Source: Stenotrophomonas sp. HITSZ_GD (GTDB lineage: Bacteria > Pseudomonadota > Gammaproteobacteria > Xanthomonadales > Xanthomonadaceae). From it: 64,000 nt of DNA. The notes under the pieces are model-generated. The model was not told where the DNA came from. It searched no databases and saw only the letters and a program-made list of their open reading frames with translations. Location of the stretch: NCBI RefSeq assembly GCF_029543105.1, contig NZ_JARQXB010000011.1, positions 62,001 to 126,000 of the forward strand, written 5' to 3'. The position numbers and the translations under genes are program-made. Numbering within the stretch: position 1 is the first letter of the stretch; every line of letters starts with the position of its first letter. Shown here piece by piece: positions 19,596-26,871 of the stretch.

Positions 19596-19699
19596 TGCAT
19601 TGGTTCTCCGAATCCATGCGCCAACGGTTGGCGAGACGGGAGGCTGCGCGCCGGACCGTGAAAGACGCGAGATGCGTTCGAGAAGTCCGCGTGCACAAA

Positions 19700-19727
19700 A
19701 ATAGAGGGCCGCGCGAACGCGGCCCTC
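19700..19727 (-). terminator. Hairpin terminator after the poly-Gln gene
   Basis: GAGGGCCGCG and CGCGGCCCTC (19704-19713 and 19718-19727) pair perfectly around a CGAA tetraloop. On the minus strand the stem is followed by TATTTTTG. It lies 25 bases after the stop of the poly-Gln gene, separating it from the downstream YrzE-like gene. Confidence 0.88.
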
Positions 19728-19752
19728 GGAATGCCTGCCTTCCGACCTGGAC

Positions 19753-19881
19753 TTACTCTTCTTCGTCCTGGTCGTTCTGCGGCTGCTGCTGTTGCTGCTG
19801 TTGCTGCTGGCGGCGCTGGGATTCGTCAGCCTGCTGGCTGTCATCGTCGCCCTGCTGGCGCTGCGGGTTCTGCTGGGTCAT
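19753..19881 (-). CDS. Small acidic poly-glutamine protein
   Basis: 42 residues from ATG 19881, with AGAGG 9 bases upstream and a clean terminator after the stop. It starts MTQQNPQRQQGDDDSQQ, contains nine consecutive Gln (residues 25-33, CAG/CAA codons) and ends in an acidic DQDEEE. 18 of 42 residues are Gln and almost all the rest are polar; it must be intrinsically disordered. The ribosome site, the mixture of CAA and CAG codons within the run and the terminator argue for a real gene rather than a bare triplet repeat. Function unknown. Confidence 0.65.
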   Translation of the reverse strand: MTQQNPQRQQGDDDSQQADESQRRQQQQQQQQQPQNDQDEEE

Positions 19882-19986
19882 GTCTGCATTCCTCTGCGGT
19901 GGGAATTACCGCCACCCGACGGTGCGCCGCGAGGAGTGACGCGGGTGTGTTGTTCGCAGTGACGTACTGAATGCTTCATCGCTGGA

Positions 19987-20985
19987 TCAACGCCGCGTCA
20001 CGGCGGGTATCCATGCGTTCCACAACGCCCGGGCTTCCTCGGCTATCACGTCCGGCCGCTCCTCCGGCCAGAACAGCTTGTATCCCGATAGCCGGCGCAC
20101 GCCGCGCGAATGGCCAAAGGCATGTTCGAGGTGATCGGCGTTGCGCATCTCGAAGATGTCATCGGCCGTGCCCCACACCACCCACACCGGTGCGCGCGCC
20201 CGGCGCAATGCAGCGGCTGTTCCTGCCAGTGCGTTGCGCGAAAGAGCGATGGCGTAGGCATGCGCCAGGTCGGTGCGGTGCTGGGTGGAAAGTAGCGGGC
20301 CGAAGTACATGTCGATCGCCTCGTCGGTGGGGTGCGCGGCATCGGCGTAGCACATTCCGCCGATGCCTTCGGCACTGCGCGCGAGGGCGCGATCCGCGTG
20401 CCAGCGGCCCAGCCATTCGTCCACGAAGCGGCCTTGGCGTGCGAGTTCGATCACCAGCATCAGGGCCGCCGGCGGACTGTCGATTTCGGTATCGCAGTTG
20501 GTGAGCAACACCGTGCGCACACGTTTCGGATGGTGCGCCAGCATCAACTGGGCCACCGCGCCGCCGCTGTCGTTCGCCACGAGGTCGGTACTGGCGATGC
20601 CCAAGGTATCCATCAACGCCAGCAGCATGGCGACCTGGTCGTCCGGTCCCACCGCCTGCCCTTGCGCCACGCGCGTGTAGCCCATGCCGAGGAAATCCGG
20701 CGCGATGCAACGCCGATAGGGCGCCAGGCGTGGCAGCGCGCCGCGCCACTGGAAGCCGTTGAGGGGAAAGCCGTGCAGGAACAATGCGGCCTCCCCGCTG
20801 CCCTGTTCCACATACGCGATGTCGCCAAACTGTGTGCGCGCATAACGGCGCAGACCGTGGAAGGTATCCGCATCCAGCGACGGATCGGGCGCGTGCACGT
20901 CACCGCCGACGGTGACGAGGCCGGACAAGGCCAGCGAAGCGCCGGCCCAGCCGGTGGCGGCCAGGAATTGCCTGCGGTTCAACAT
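19987..20985 (-). CDS. Tat-exported alpha/beta hydrolase, haloalkane-dehalogenase/epoxide-hydrolase type
   Basis: 332 residues from ATG 20985. The N terminus NRRQFLAATG fits a twin-arginine signal followed by a hydrophobic stretch, so export in folded form is expected. The oxyanion motif is HGFPLNGFQWRG (residues 71-82), as in dehalogenase-like hydrolases. The nucleophile elbow reads VANDSGG (136-142): if aligned with the HDWGG of haloalkane dehalogenases and epoxide hydrolases the nucleophile is Asp139, but Ser140 also sits in a nucleophile-elbow context, so the chemistry is not settled. The C-terminal half has WVVWGTADDIF, the usual site of the acid residue, and LEHAFGHSRGVRRL, a possible catalytic His. 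Substrate unknown. Confidence 0.8.
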   Translation of the reverse strand: MLNRRQFLAATGWAGASLALSGLVTVGGDVHAPDPSLDADTFHGLRRYARTQFGDIAYVEQGSGEAALFLHGFPLNGFQWRGALPRLAPYRRCIAPDFLGMGYTRVAQGQAVGPDDQVAMLLALMDTLGIASTDLVANDSGGAVAQLMLAHHPKRVRTVLLTNCDTEIDSPPAALMLVIELARQGRFVDEWLGRWHADRALARSAEGIGGMCYADAAHPTDEAIDMYFGPLLSTQHRTDLAHAYAIALSRNALAGTAAALRRARAPVWVVWGTADDIFEMRNADHLEHAFGHSRGVRRLSGYKLFWPEERPDVIAEEARALWNAWIPAVTRR

Positions 20986-21170
20986 GGGGTTCTCCGTTGG
21001 CTGCGGCGCGAAGGCGCGCAGCGCTTCATGCCGCCCGGCGGATCGCGGGCGGAGAGGGATCGTGGAGGGGTGGACCGCCGGCCGCGCGCATGCCTCGGGG
21101 CGATGCGGTCAAAAAGCGTGGAAAACCCGGATCGCCGTCGCGCGCCGCGCGACCCGGGAACTCCGGCGGC

Positions 21171-21317
21171 TCAGCCGTTGGCGGCGGAGGCGTAGGCTTC
21201 GCGCAGCTGCGTGGCGCATTCCTCGCAGCAGACTTCCACCACCTTGCCGCCGAGCTTGACCTGGATGGCGTTCTCGTCGAGTTCGCAATCGCAGGCGGCG
21301 CAGGTCTTCTCGCTCAT
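21171..21317 (-). CDS. Small Cys-rich metal-binding (metallothionein-like) protein
   Basis: 48 residues from ATG 21317, with GGGAGAACGAC in front. Six Cys in two clusters: CAACDC (residues 6-11) and CCEEC (30-34), linked by ENAIQVKLGGKVVEV. This spacing resembles small zinc-finger/TRASH-like metal-binding proteins that are commonly annotated as metallothionein in xanthomonads. Likely cytoplasmic binding of zinc, copper or cadmium; the metal cannot be decided from sequence. It lies 76 bases downstream of the AraC-type regulator gene on the same strand, so the two could be co-transcribed. Confidence 0.8.
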   Translation of the reverse strand: MSEKTCAACDCELDENAIQVKLGGKVVEVCCEECATQLREAYASAANG

Positions 21318-21393
21318 GTCGTTCTCCCGTGGGTTGCCCGGATCGGGCACGTACAGTAGGCGCCCGCGCGAGTACGGGCCGCTATCAAGAAAT

Positions 21394-22245
21394 TTAGCGC
21401 TCGCCGCGGGGAGGTGCGGCGTGCAGCGCGAGTTGACGGAACTCGCTGGGGCTGCGGCCGTAGGCCTGCTGGAACGCCGCGCTGAAATGGCTGTGGCTGG
21501 AGAAGCCCAGGTCCTGGCCGAGACGGCTGAGGTCCTCGTACTCCCCCAGCAGATCGAGCGCACGGGCCAGCCGCAGGCGCATCTGGTAGCGATACAGTGG
21601 CACGCCCTCGACCTCGCGGAAGCTCTGGGTCAGGTAGACGGGCGAAACGCCCACCTCGGCGGCGACATCGGCCAGCGTCCAGCGCCGCGTCACGTCGCCC
21701 ATCAGCACCACCTTGGCGCGGTCCACCAAGCGGCGCTTGCCCGCGCTGGCGCCGGCCGCATGCGCGGTGCGCGGGCCGATAGCACGCTGCGCCAGCACCA
21801 GGGCCAGGCTCTCCCCTTCCAGCGGATCGGCAATGCCCTCGTGCAGGCTATGGCGCAGCATCGCGACCAGCACCTGGGTGCGCGGGTCGATGCGCAGGCG
21901 CGGCACGCGGAAGCGCGGCGGCGTACCTTCGTGCAGCAGCGGGGCCGGGGCGATTTCCCGCAGCAAGGTTTCGTCGATGGTGAGCGCCAGGCTGGCATCA
22001 CCGCCGGCATGCGGATGGCTGATGCGGTAGGGCTCGTCCGCATTGAAGAAGATGACCTGGCTGGCATCGGCCACGACGAGGTCGTCTTCCAGGTGGCGCA
22101 CGTAGGTGCCGCGATACGGGAAGACGAGTTCAGTGCGGCGGGAACGCTCTATCTCGCCCAGGTGACGGCAGGTGCCGGCGCAGACCACGTCCCGGACCTG
22201 CACCAGCGAGGTCTGCAGCAACAGGTGCACGGTGAAGTCGGACAT
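21394..22245 (-). CDS. AraC-family transcriptional regulator
   Basis: 283 residues from ATG 22245. The last 100 residues form the double helix-turn-helix domain of AraC/XylS regulators: WTLADVAAEVGVSPVYLTQSFREVEG (first HTH) and LSRLGQDLGFSSHSHFSAAFQQAYGRSPSEFRQL (second HTH with the FSSHSHFSAAFQ...G-x-SPSEFR signature). The N-terminal 150 residues have a cupin-like beta-rich look (GTYVRHLEDDLVVADASQVIFFNADEPYRISHPHAGGD) but no ligand can be named. Regulon unknown; the closest candidate target is the metal-binding protein downstream, which is only positional evidence. Confidence 0.93.
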   Translation of the reverse strand: MSDFTVHLLLQTSLVQVRDVVCAGTCRHLGEIERSRRTELVFPYRGTYVRHLEDDLVVADASQVIFFNADEPYRISHPHAGGDASLALTIDETLLREIAPAPLLHEGTPPRFRVPRLRIDPRTQVLVAMLRHSLHEGIADPLEGESLALVLAQRAIGPRTAHAAGASAGKRRLVDRAKVVLMGDVTRRWTLADVAAEVGVSPVYLTQSFREVEGVPLYRYQMRLRLARALDLLGEYEDLSRLGQDLGFSSHSHFSAAFQQAYGRSPSEFRQLALHAAPPRGER

Positions 22246-22314
22246 GCCGGGAGGCCAGGCCGGGAGGTGGGGGCCATCGTAACGCGGCGGAGCGGCGACA
22301 GCCGCGCCGCCTCG

Positions 22315-22869
22315 TTACCACACCAGGTCGTCTGGCACCTTGAACTGCGCGTAGTACGCATCGTCATCGGAAGCCGTGGCATCGGCCGCGCTGTCCTGTG
22401 CCTGCCCGTGGTCGAGCACGATCATGCTGGCGTCACGCTCGCGCACCTTGTCGGCGGCCGGGCGCGGCAGCAGTTCGAAGCGGTCGTCCACCCGGGCGAT
22501 GACCAGCACGCCGGCGGAAAGCTTCTTGCGCAGGTCGTCGTTGACCAGCAGCGTGCGGATGACACCATCGACGGTGAACCGATATTCGCTTTCGCCGGCC
22601 CGCGGCACTTTCTTGTCGGCGATGATCTGCCGTGCCTGCGCGCGCATCTCGGCCATGCGGGCCTGCGCCTTGCGCTCGGCTTCGAGGGCACGGTCGCGCT
22701 CGGCCTTCTCGGCGCGCGCGCGCTCGGCCTCGATCTGGATTTCGCTGGGACCGGCCGGGCCCTTGGCGTGGCGAGCCTTGTTCTGCTCGCGCGCGACCTC
22801 GGCCACCTTGGATTTCTTGACCAGCCCCGCCTTGAGCAGCTGTTCCTGGAGGGGATTCGCCTTTGCCAT
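22315..22869 (-). CDS. DUF2058 (YaiL-like) nucleoprotein/polysaccharide-associated family protein
   Basis: 184 residues from ATG 22869 (MAKANPLQEQLLKAGLVKKSK). The opening is diagnostic for DUF2058: a short helix ending LLKAGLVKKSKVAEV, then a highly charged coiled-coil segment (EAERARAEKAERDRALEAER) and the conserved C-terminal beta part (SEYRFTVDGVIRTLLVNDDLRKKLSAGVLVIAR). Function is not established. A longer in-frame extension upstream overlaps the neighbouring divergent gene and lacks family similarity, so it was rejected. It shares a 45-base divergent promoter region with the YgjP gene. Confidence 0.92.
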   Translation of the reverse strand: MAKANPLQEQLLKAGLVKKSKVAEVAREQNKARHAKGPAGPSEIQIEAERARAEKAERDRALEAERKAQARMAEMRAQARQIIADKKVPRAGESEYRFTVDGVIRTLLVNDDLRKKLSAGVLVIARVDDRFELLPRPAADKVRERDASMIVLDHGQAQDSAADATASDDDAYYAQFKVPDDLVW

Positions 22870-22914
22870 GACACTGCTTTCTTGCTGGGGATTCAGGCCC
22901 CATGATAACGCCCG

Positions 22915-23415
22915 ATGGAAACCCTGAAATACCTCACCGGCTATCCCCCGCCCCTGCTGGACCGGGTGCGCCAGCTGATCGACCAGGGCCGGCTGAGGCC
23001 GATGCTGGCCGAGAAGTACCGGGACGCCCATGCGGTCCGCAACGACGGGCAGCTGTATGACTACGTGCAGGCGCTCAAGGAGCAGCATCTGCGCCGCTCG
23101 GTGCCGCTGGGCAAGGTGCTGTACGACGGCAAGCTGCAGGTGATGAAGCATGCGCTGGGCACGCATACGGCGATTTCACGCGTGCATGGCGGGAAGTTGA
23201 AGGCCAGCCGGGAGATCCGCATCGCCACGGTGTTCCGCGATGCGCCGGCGGATTTCCTGCGGATGATCGTGGTGCACGAGCTGGCGCATATTAAGGAGGC
23301 CGAACATAACAAGGCCTTTTACCAGCTGTGCCGGCATATGGAGCCGGAGTATCACCAGCTGGAGTTTGATCTGCGGTTGTATTTGACGCAGCGGGATTTG
23401 GACGATCGGGATTGA
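22915..23415 (+). CDS. YgjP-like (DUF45) zinc metallopeptidase-fold protein
   Basis: 166 residues from ATG 22915. The zinc motif is HELAHIKEAEH (residues 121-131), giving the HExxH plus third His pattern of the YgjP/WrbA-like metallopeptidase family, followed by NKAFYQLCRHMEPEYHQLEFDLRLYL, which is typical of the C terminus. N-terminal LTGYPPPLLDRVRQLIDQGRL is also conserved in the family. Predicted cytoplasmic. Physiological substrate unknown. Some members are neighbours of type I restriction genes, but none is seen here. Confidence 0.9.
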   Translation: METLKYLTGYPPPLLDRVRQLIDQGRLRPMLAEKYRDAHAVRNDGQLYDYVQALKEQHLRRSVPLGKVLYDGKLQVMKHALGTHTAISRVHGGKLKASREIRIATVFRDAPADFLRMIVVHELAHIKEAEHNKAFYQLCRHMEPEYHQLEFDLRLYLTQRDLDDRD

Positions 23416-23445
23416 AGTACCCGCCACAGAGGGAGCCGTACAGCC

Positions 23446-23703
23446 ATGCGATTCGAGATCATCTTCATCACCGAGGGGCCGGAGACCTCGCCCGCTGCGG
23501 AGATCCAGTTTCTGGGACAGCGGCTTTGCGTGCTCCGCCTTGTTGGCGGGAACGCAACCGAGGTGACGTTCCTCCAGGACGTCTACCTAAACAAGCCCGT
23601 AGACATGACCTTTCCGCTGGCCGAGTTTCAGGACGTCGTCAGCATGGCGATAGGGGATTTAACGGATTGGGACCAGCGGCTCCGAGCCGCCAATTCGGCG
23701 TAG
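23446..23703 (+). CDS. Hypothetical protein, 85 residues
   Basis: ATG 23446, with GGGAG about 11 bases upstream. The sequence is soluble, with an N-terminal beta-like FEIIFITEG and a hydrophobic core strand IQFLGQRLCVLRLVGG, ending in a Trp-containing acidic helix (VVSMAIGDLTDWDQRLRA). I do not recognise the family. Its size and composition would suit a small immunity-type or housekeeping protein, but no effector gene is adjacent. It follows the YgjP gene by 30 bases and may be in the same transcript. Confidence 0.6.
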   Translation: MRFEIIFITEGPETSPAAEIQFLGQRLCVLRLVGGNATEVTFLQDVYLNKPVDMTFPLAEFQDVVSMAIGDLTDWDQRLRAANSA

Positions 23704-24094
23704 ACGAAATGCGGGTACTGGGTGTCCTTCGGACGATTCCCCAATGGTGCGCAGGGGCACGGGTGACTGGACAGATGAGCATACGGTGAGCGCGGCAAAC
23801 GATTCGGGCGCTGGCTGATGGGCTTCGGTTTCGTCTTTGACCGCCTTGCTCATCGCGGCCATATCAGCTTTGTTCTCGAGGCCGATGCCTCTGATGTCCA
23901 ACGCGTTCTGCAGTAGCGTAATGGCGTTGCGGTAGGGCAGTTACCATGCCGTCGGGAATCGCTGGTGGTAAGTGGCGGCGTCCCTAGCGTTCTACCATTG
24001 ATCTTTGGCGTAGTGGCCCTGCTGTGGAGGCTATACTGATCCGCCGCCCCCGAGCTCGGGCGCCAGCCTGGCTCGACCGTCGAGCGACCCTGCC
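23704..24094. other. Gap with a possible decayed gene on the minus strand
   Basis: 391 bases with no convincing gene. On the minus strand a readable stretch from about 23935 down to 23730 includes NAITLLQNALDIRGIG followed by a charged helix-like segment (KADMAAMSKAVKDETEAH), which looks protein-like but has no start signal and no recognised family. A TATACT hexamer at 24032-24037 could be a -10 box for the DUF1456 gene, without a clear -35. Probably a gene remnant. Confidence 0.3.
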
Positions 24095-24613
24095 ATGATC
24101 AACAACGACGTACTGCGCAGCATCCGCTTCATGCTGGACCTCAGCGATGCCAAGGTCGTGGAGATCACGCATCTAGTCGATCCCGATTTCCCGATCGAGA
24201 AGGCCGACATCCCGGCCCTGCTGAAGAAGGACGACGAGGACGGCGCGGTGGCTTGCAGCGACCGCCTGCTGGCCAACTTCCTCGACGGCCTGATCCTGTA
24301 CTTCCGTGGGCCCAGCGATACCCAGGCGCCACGCCCCGTGGAATCGCGCATCACCAACAACCTGGTGCTGAAGAAGCTGCGCGTGGCGTTCCAGCTCAAG
24401 GACGTGGATATGCACGAGATCATGCAGGCTGCGGGGTTTCCGCTGACCAAGCCGGAGATGACCGCGCTGTTCCGGCAACCGGGGCATAAGCACTACCGGC
24501 CTTGTGGGGATCAGATTCTGCGGAATTTCCTTAAGGGGCTGACGCTGCGGTTTCGTGGTGACAAGCAAGCGGTGGCCCCCCAAGGCGTGATTTCCGATTT
24601 GTCATTGGAATAA
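24095..24613 (+). CDS. yehS: DUF1456 protein (YehS-like)
   Basis: 172 residues from ATG 24095 (MINNDVLRSIRFMLDLSD). It has the two tandem DUF1456 repeats: the first opens NNDVLRSIRFMLDLSD, the second NNLVLKKLRVAFQLKD; both end in a CxxxLLxNFLxGL-type segment (CSDRLLANFLDGLILYFRG and CGDQILRNFLKGLTLRFRG). Length matches E. coli YehS (about 156). Function unknown. It is the last clearly core gene before the lower-GC accessory island to its right. Confidence 0.93.
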   Translation: MINNDVLRSIRFMLDLSDAKVVEITHLVDPDFPIEKADIPALLKKDDEDGAVACSDRLLANFLDGLILYFRGPSDTQAPRPVESRITNNLVLKKLRVAFQLKDVDMHEIMQAAGFPLTKPEMTALFRQPGHKHYRPCGDQILRNFLKGLTLRFRGDKQAVAPQGVISDLSLE

Positions 24614-24737
24614 TCGGGGTTAACGCCCCCTTCCACGCCCCTGGGACGCGGGCCTAGCTGTAAGAGAAATCGCAATAGAGTTTGATTGAGCCAATTACTC
24701 GCTTCTGGTAGCTGATGACTGGTCTAGTCTGATCCGA

Positions 24738-25064
24738 ATGCCCATGACGGACAATGGATACTGGACGATGACGAGCCCGCAAGATTCGGAGGGCCCACCC
24801 AGGCTGCGCAACTCAAACTTCTTCCGCGCGGCCGTCATCTTCTATGCATTAGCAGTGATGACTCCCTCTCGATCGCCGGAAGGCTGGCTCACCGTTTCCA
24901 CCGGCTTCTACTGTGCCGCAGTCTTCTCTATCGGCATTTACTCGGCATTGCATGCTCGAAGAATCTCCGGCAGCAATCGTGCTCTGATGTTCGGGTGCAG
25001 GGCATTGCCTGCCCTTCTGCCCGTCTGCGTTCTGGCATTGCGCCGGATTGCACTGATGATCTAG
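24738..25064 (+). CDS. Small membrane protein, paralogue of the product at 30571-30813
   Basis: 108 residues from ATG 24738; no strong ribosome site, and ATG 24768 (MTSPQDSEGPP) is an alternative. Two or three hydrophobic helices: FFRAAVIFYALAVM, FYCAAVFSIGIYSALHA and ALPALLPVCVLALRRIALM. The second half aligns by eye with the small membrane protein at 30571-30813: YCAAVFSIGIYSALHARRI here against YCSAAFTLGLHSALNAPRL there, followed by R/L-rich ALPALLPVCVLAL against SLPLVLPLAAVAI. Because the second copy directly follows a bacteriocin-like peptide gene, both may be immunity proteins, but no peptide gene is seen just upstream of this one. Confidence 0.6.
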   Translation: MPMTDNGYWTMTSPQDSEGPPRLRNSNFFRAAVIFYALAVMTPSRSPEGWLTVSTGFYCAAVFSIGIYSALHARRISGSNRALMFGCRALPALLPVCVLALRRIALMI

Positions 25065-25266
25065 CCCCCGTTCCGAGCTTGTGGCGCTGATCGATGCAGC
25101 CGTCGAAATCGGGCTGGAGGCACTTGGCATCTGCATTACTCGGGGCATGTAGAGCAGTCATTGATAGGAATTTTTAAATAGCCTCGCCGCGGCCAGGAGA
25201 CAAGGATTCCCCAGCTGACCGTGCGAGCGATCCTTGGACATCCCACGAAGTGTTCCGCATGAACTA

Positions 25267-25923
25267 ATGAGCGAGCGTGGAGGGACGCCACTTCGCATTC
25301 CGATGGAACGCCACTCTTCTGTTCATATCACCAGGCGCTTGGATTCACTGGTCGCTTCGGCGTTGTCTGTCGTCATCCTCGGATTGATCTGGACTCAACT
25401 CGATGTCCGAGCTCCCCCACTCAGGAACCCATCTCCTGCATTTGTTCGCTTGGAAGTTGAGTTCATCGACGCCAAAAAGATCCGCTCAGTCGATGGAAAT
25501 CCCCAAGCACCGAAGGCGAAGTTGCCAATTCAACCGCCCAGTCCTGCTGATCCAACCCCCAGTCACGCCGTCCAACGTAAGAGTCAGCGCAATCGCATCC
25601 CGACGCCCTCAACTCGTCCGGATATCGACAATATGGCCGATGTCAGTCCACCAACCGACCATGTGACGCGGGACGACTGGCAACTGCTTGCTGGCGACAA
25701 GACGTTCGAGCCAAGCATCATGCGCCGCAGGGATGATATCTCTTTAGCCAGCGACCGCGTCCTTCCCAATGTCAAAGTGCGCGACAACTCCATCGCCGCA
25801 CGGTGGCAGCGCCTGGCGAGACGCCAGGACTGCCAAGAGCTGCGCGCCAGGCTACAGTCAGACCCCGGCAGCGCAGAGTCCATACTCCTGACGATGCAAC
25901 GCCGAGGCTGCGTCACCGAGTGA
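25267..25923 (+). CDS. Single-span membrane protein with Pro-rich periplasmic region
   Basis: 218 residues from ATG 25267; starts at 25234 (TTG) or 25303 (ATG) are also possible and no clear ribosome site decides. One transmembrane helix (SLVASALSVVILGLIWTQL) follows a short positively charged N terminus, then a strand-like LEVEFIDAKKI, a long Pro/Thr/Ser-rich stretch (LPIQPPSPADPTPS) and a helical C terminus containing two Cys (RQDCQEL and RRGCVTE). The layout is that of a TonB-like or periplasm-spanning anchor protein, but there is no TonB C-terminal domain. It lies 110 bases upstream of the Cys-rich peptide gene on the same strand, so it may belong to the same unit. Function unknown. Confidence 0.5.
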   Translation: MSERGGTPLRIPMERHSSVHITRRLDSLVASALSVVILGLIWTQLDVRAPPLRNPSPAFVRLEVEFIDAKKIRSVDGNPQAPKAKLPIQPPSPADPTPSHAVQRKSQRNRIPTPSTRPDIDNMADVSPPTDHVTRDDWQLLAGDKTFEPSIMRRRDDISLASDRVLPNVKVRDNSIAARWQRLARRQDCQELRARLQSDPGSAESILLTMQRRGCVTE

Positions 25924-26033
25924 GAAGTTTCGCGTGCCTCTCGCATTCATGCACTCAAGTCGTTTCATTGGCGCGCGTATTGCGGCTCCATCGTGATGCC
26001 AGACATTTCCGTCGGCAACGAATGGAGTAGTTC

Positions 26034-26216
26034 GTGGACCTAGCAAGTATCGAATTTCTAGAGACGGCGATCCGAATGGGCGGGAATCTTGATCTGATTG
26101 CCACCCATCTAGCCGACCAAGCGGGACTGCCAAGTCCAAGCGCAATGTGCAGTGATTGCTGTGGCAGCAACGGTAACGACTGCGCCCCGCCACCCCCGGA
26201 TCCGAATCTCGATTAA
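26034..26216 (+). CDS. Cys-rich 60-residue peptide, candidate RiPP precursor
   Basis: GTG 26034 with GGAG 6 bases before it (AATGGAGTAGTTC). The first 35 residues are a helix-prone, leader-like stretch (SIEFLETAIRMGGNLDLIATH), the last 22 residues are completely different: four Cys at 39, 42, 43 and 50 (CSDCCGSNGNDC) followed by the Pro/acidic tail APPPPDPNLD. That leader-plus-Cys-core division is typical of ribosomally made, modified peptides; an MGG at 15-17 could be a cleavage site but lacks the usual hydrophobic pattern of double-glycine leaders. A strong hairpin follows the stop by 7 bases, then an unknown gene and an acyltransferase-like gene. No known RiPP family was recognised; it could also be a small zinc-binding protein. 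Confidence 0.5.
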   Translation: MDLASIEFLETAIRMGGNLDLIATHLADQAGLPSPSAMCSDCCGSNGNDCAPPPPDPNLD

Positions 26217-26223
26217 ACCCAAT

Positions 26224-26247
26224 GAGCGCCCCGACTTCGGGGCGCTC
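26224..26247 (+). promoter_or_regulatory. Intercistronic hairpin without U-tract
   Basis: An 11-base inverted repeat (GAGCGCCCCGA with TCGGGGCGCTC) begins 8 bases after the Cys-rich peptide stop and ends 16 bases before the next ATG. No T-run follows; instead AGGAGA, the ribosome site of the next gene, starts at 26251. Such a hairpin may stabilise the upstream message or partly stop transcription so that the peptide is made in excess over the downstream proteins. Confidence 0.7.
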
Positions 26248-26262
26248 GATAGGAGAGTACAT

Positions 26263-26871
26263 ATGCGCGCAGGACCGCCACGGGTTCTCGTACTGCCCAC
26301 CACGCCAAGGACGTTGCGATTAGCCGAGCGCGTGATCCGCAGAGGCAACGATCTGTGTGTCGTCGGCTCCCGTCATTCTCCGGGCCTTTCGCCGTCGCAG
26401 CTGCTTTCAAGGCCACGACTACCCGCCGTCGTCGTCTCCTTCTCAGACCAACTTACAAGTCCAGTCGATGCGATCGTTGCGGCTCGCGATTTCAATGTGT
26501 GGAAGTTTGTATCGCCTATCGAGTTCTTCCTCTCAGCTCGGCACGGTTACAAGATCAGTATCTGGTCGCCGAGCGGCACGAGATGCCTGAGTTGTCGTCC
26601 AACGCAGGAAGAGGTGACACAGGGGCTCGCCCGGTACCTTCGCGATTGCGATGGCCTCGGCGACGAATGGTTGCCCCGTGCAATCCAAATTGAACGAACT
26701 CCAGATTGGCGTGCGAAAGCGGCGAGAGACCGGGTTCGCCAGCTGAAGTCGTCTATTCTCCGTGAGCTCTCAACGAAATCGGAGATTTCTCCAAAGCTCG
26801 CTGAATCATTCAAAGCTCTTCGTGCGCACGAGAAGGATATTTCCAGGTGGCAGCATCAGTACGACGTTTGA
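26263..26871 (+). CDS. Unknown protein between Cys-rich peptide and acyltransferase-like gene
   Basis: 202 residues from ATG 26263, with AGGAGAGTACAT in front. No family is recognised. It begins with a Rossmann-like alternation (RVLVLPTTPRTLRLAERVIRR, then DLCVVGS), has a central VVVSFSDQLTSP segment, an aromatic stretch NVWKFVSPIEFFLSARHGYK, the pair CLSC, and a C-terminal charged coiled region. The middle can be loosely laid over the 'VLITLPDAYLD ... GRPIDLMLGTASLARR' part of the next gene's LpxL-like product, so it may be a degenerate relative of that fold; this is a weak, by-eye comparison. No signal peptide or membrane helix. Its end overlaps the next reading frame by about 25 bases. Confidence 0.6.
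   Translation: MRAGPPRVLVLPTTPRTLRLAERVIRRGNDLCVVGSRHSPGLSPSQLLSRPRLPAVVVSFSDQLTSPVDAIVAARDFNVWKFVSPIEFFLSARHGYKISIWSPSGTRCLSCRPTQEEVTQGLARYLRDCDGLGDEWLPRAIQIERTPDWRAKAARDRVRQLKSSILRELSTKSEISPKLAESFKALRAHEKDISRWQHQYDV

Noticed and set aside
19780-19810. CTG/TTG triplet run as a microsatellite or phase-variable repeat
   Set aside because: It codes for Gln in a small gene with ribosome site and terminator, and mixed CAA/CAG codons argue against simple slippage.
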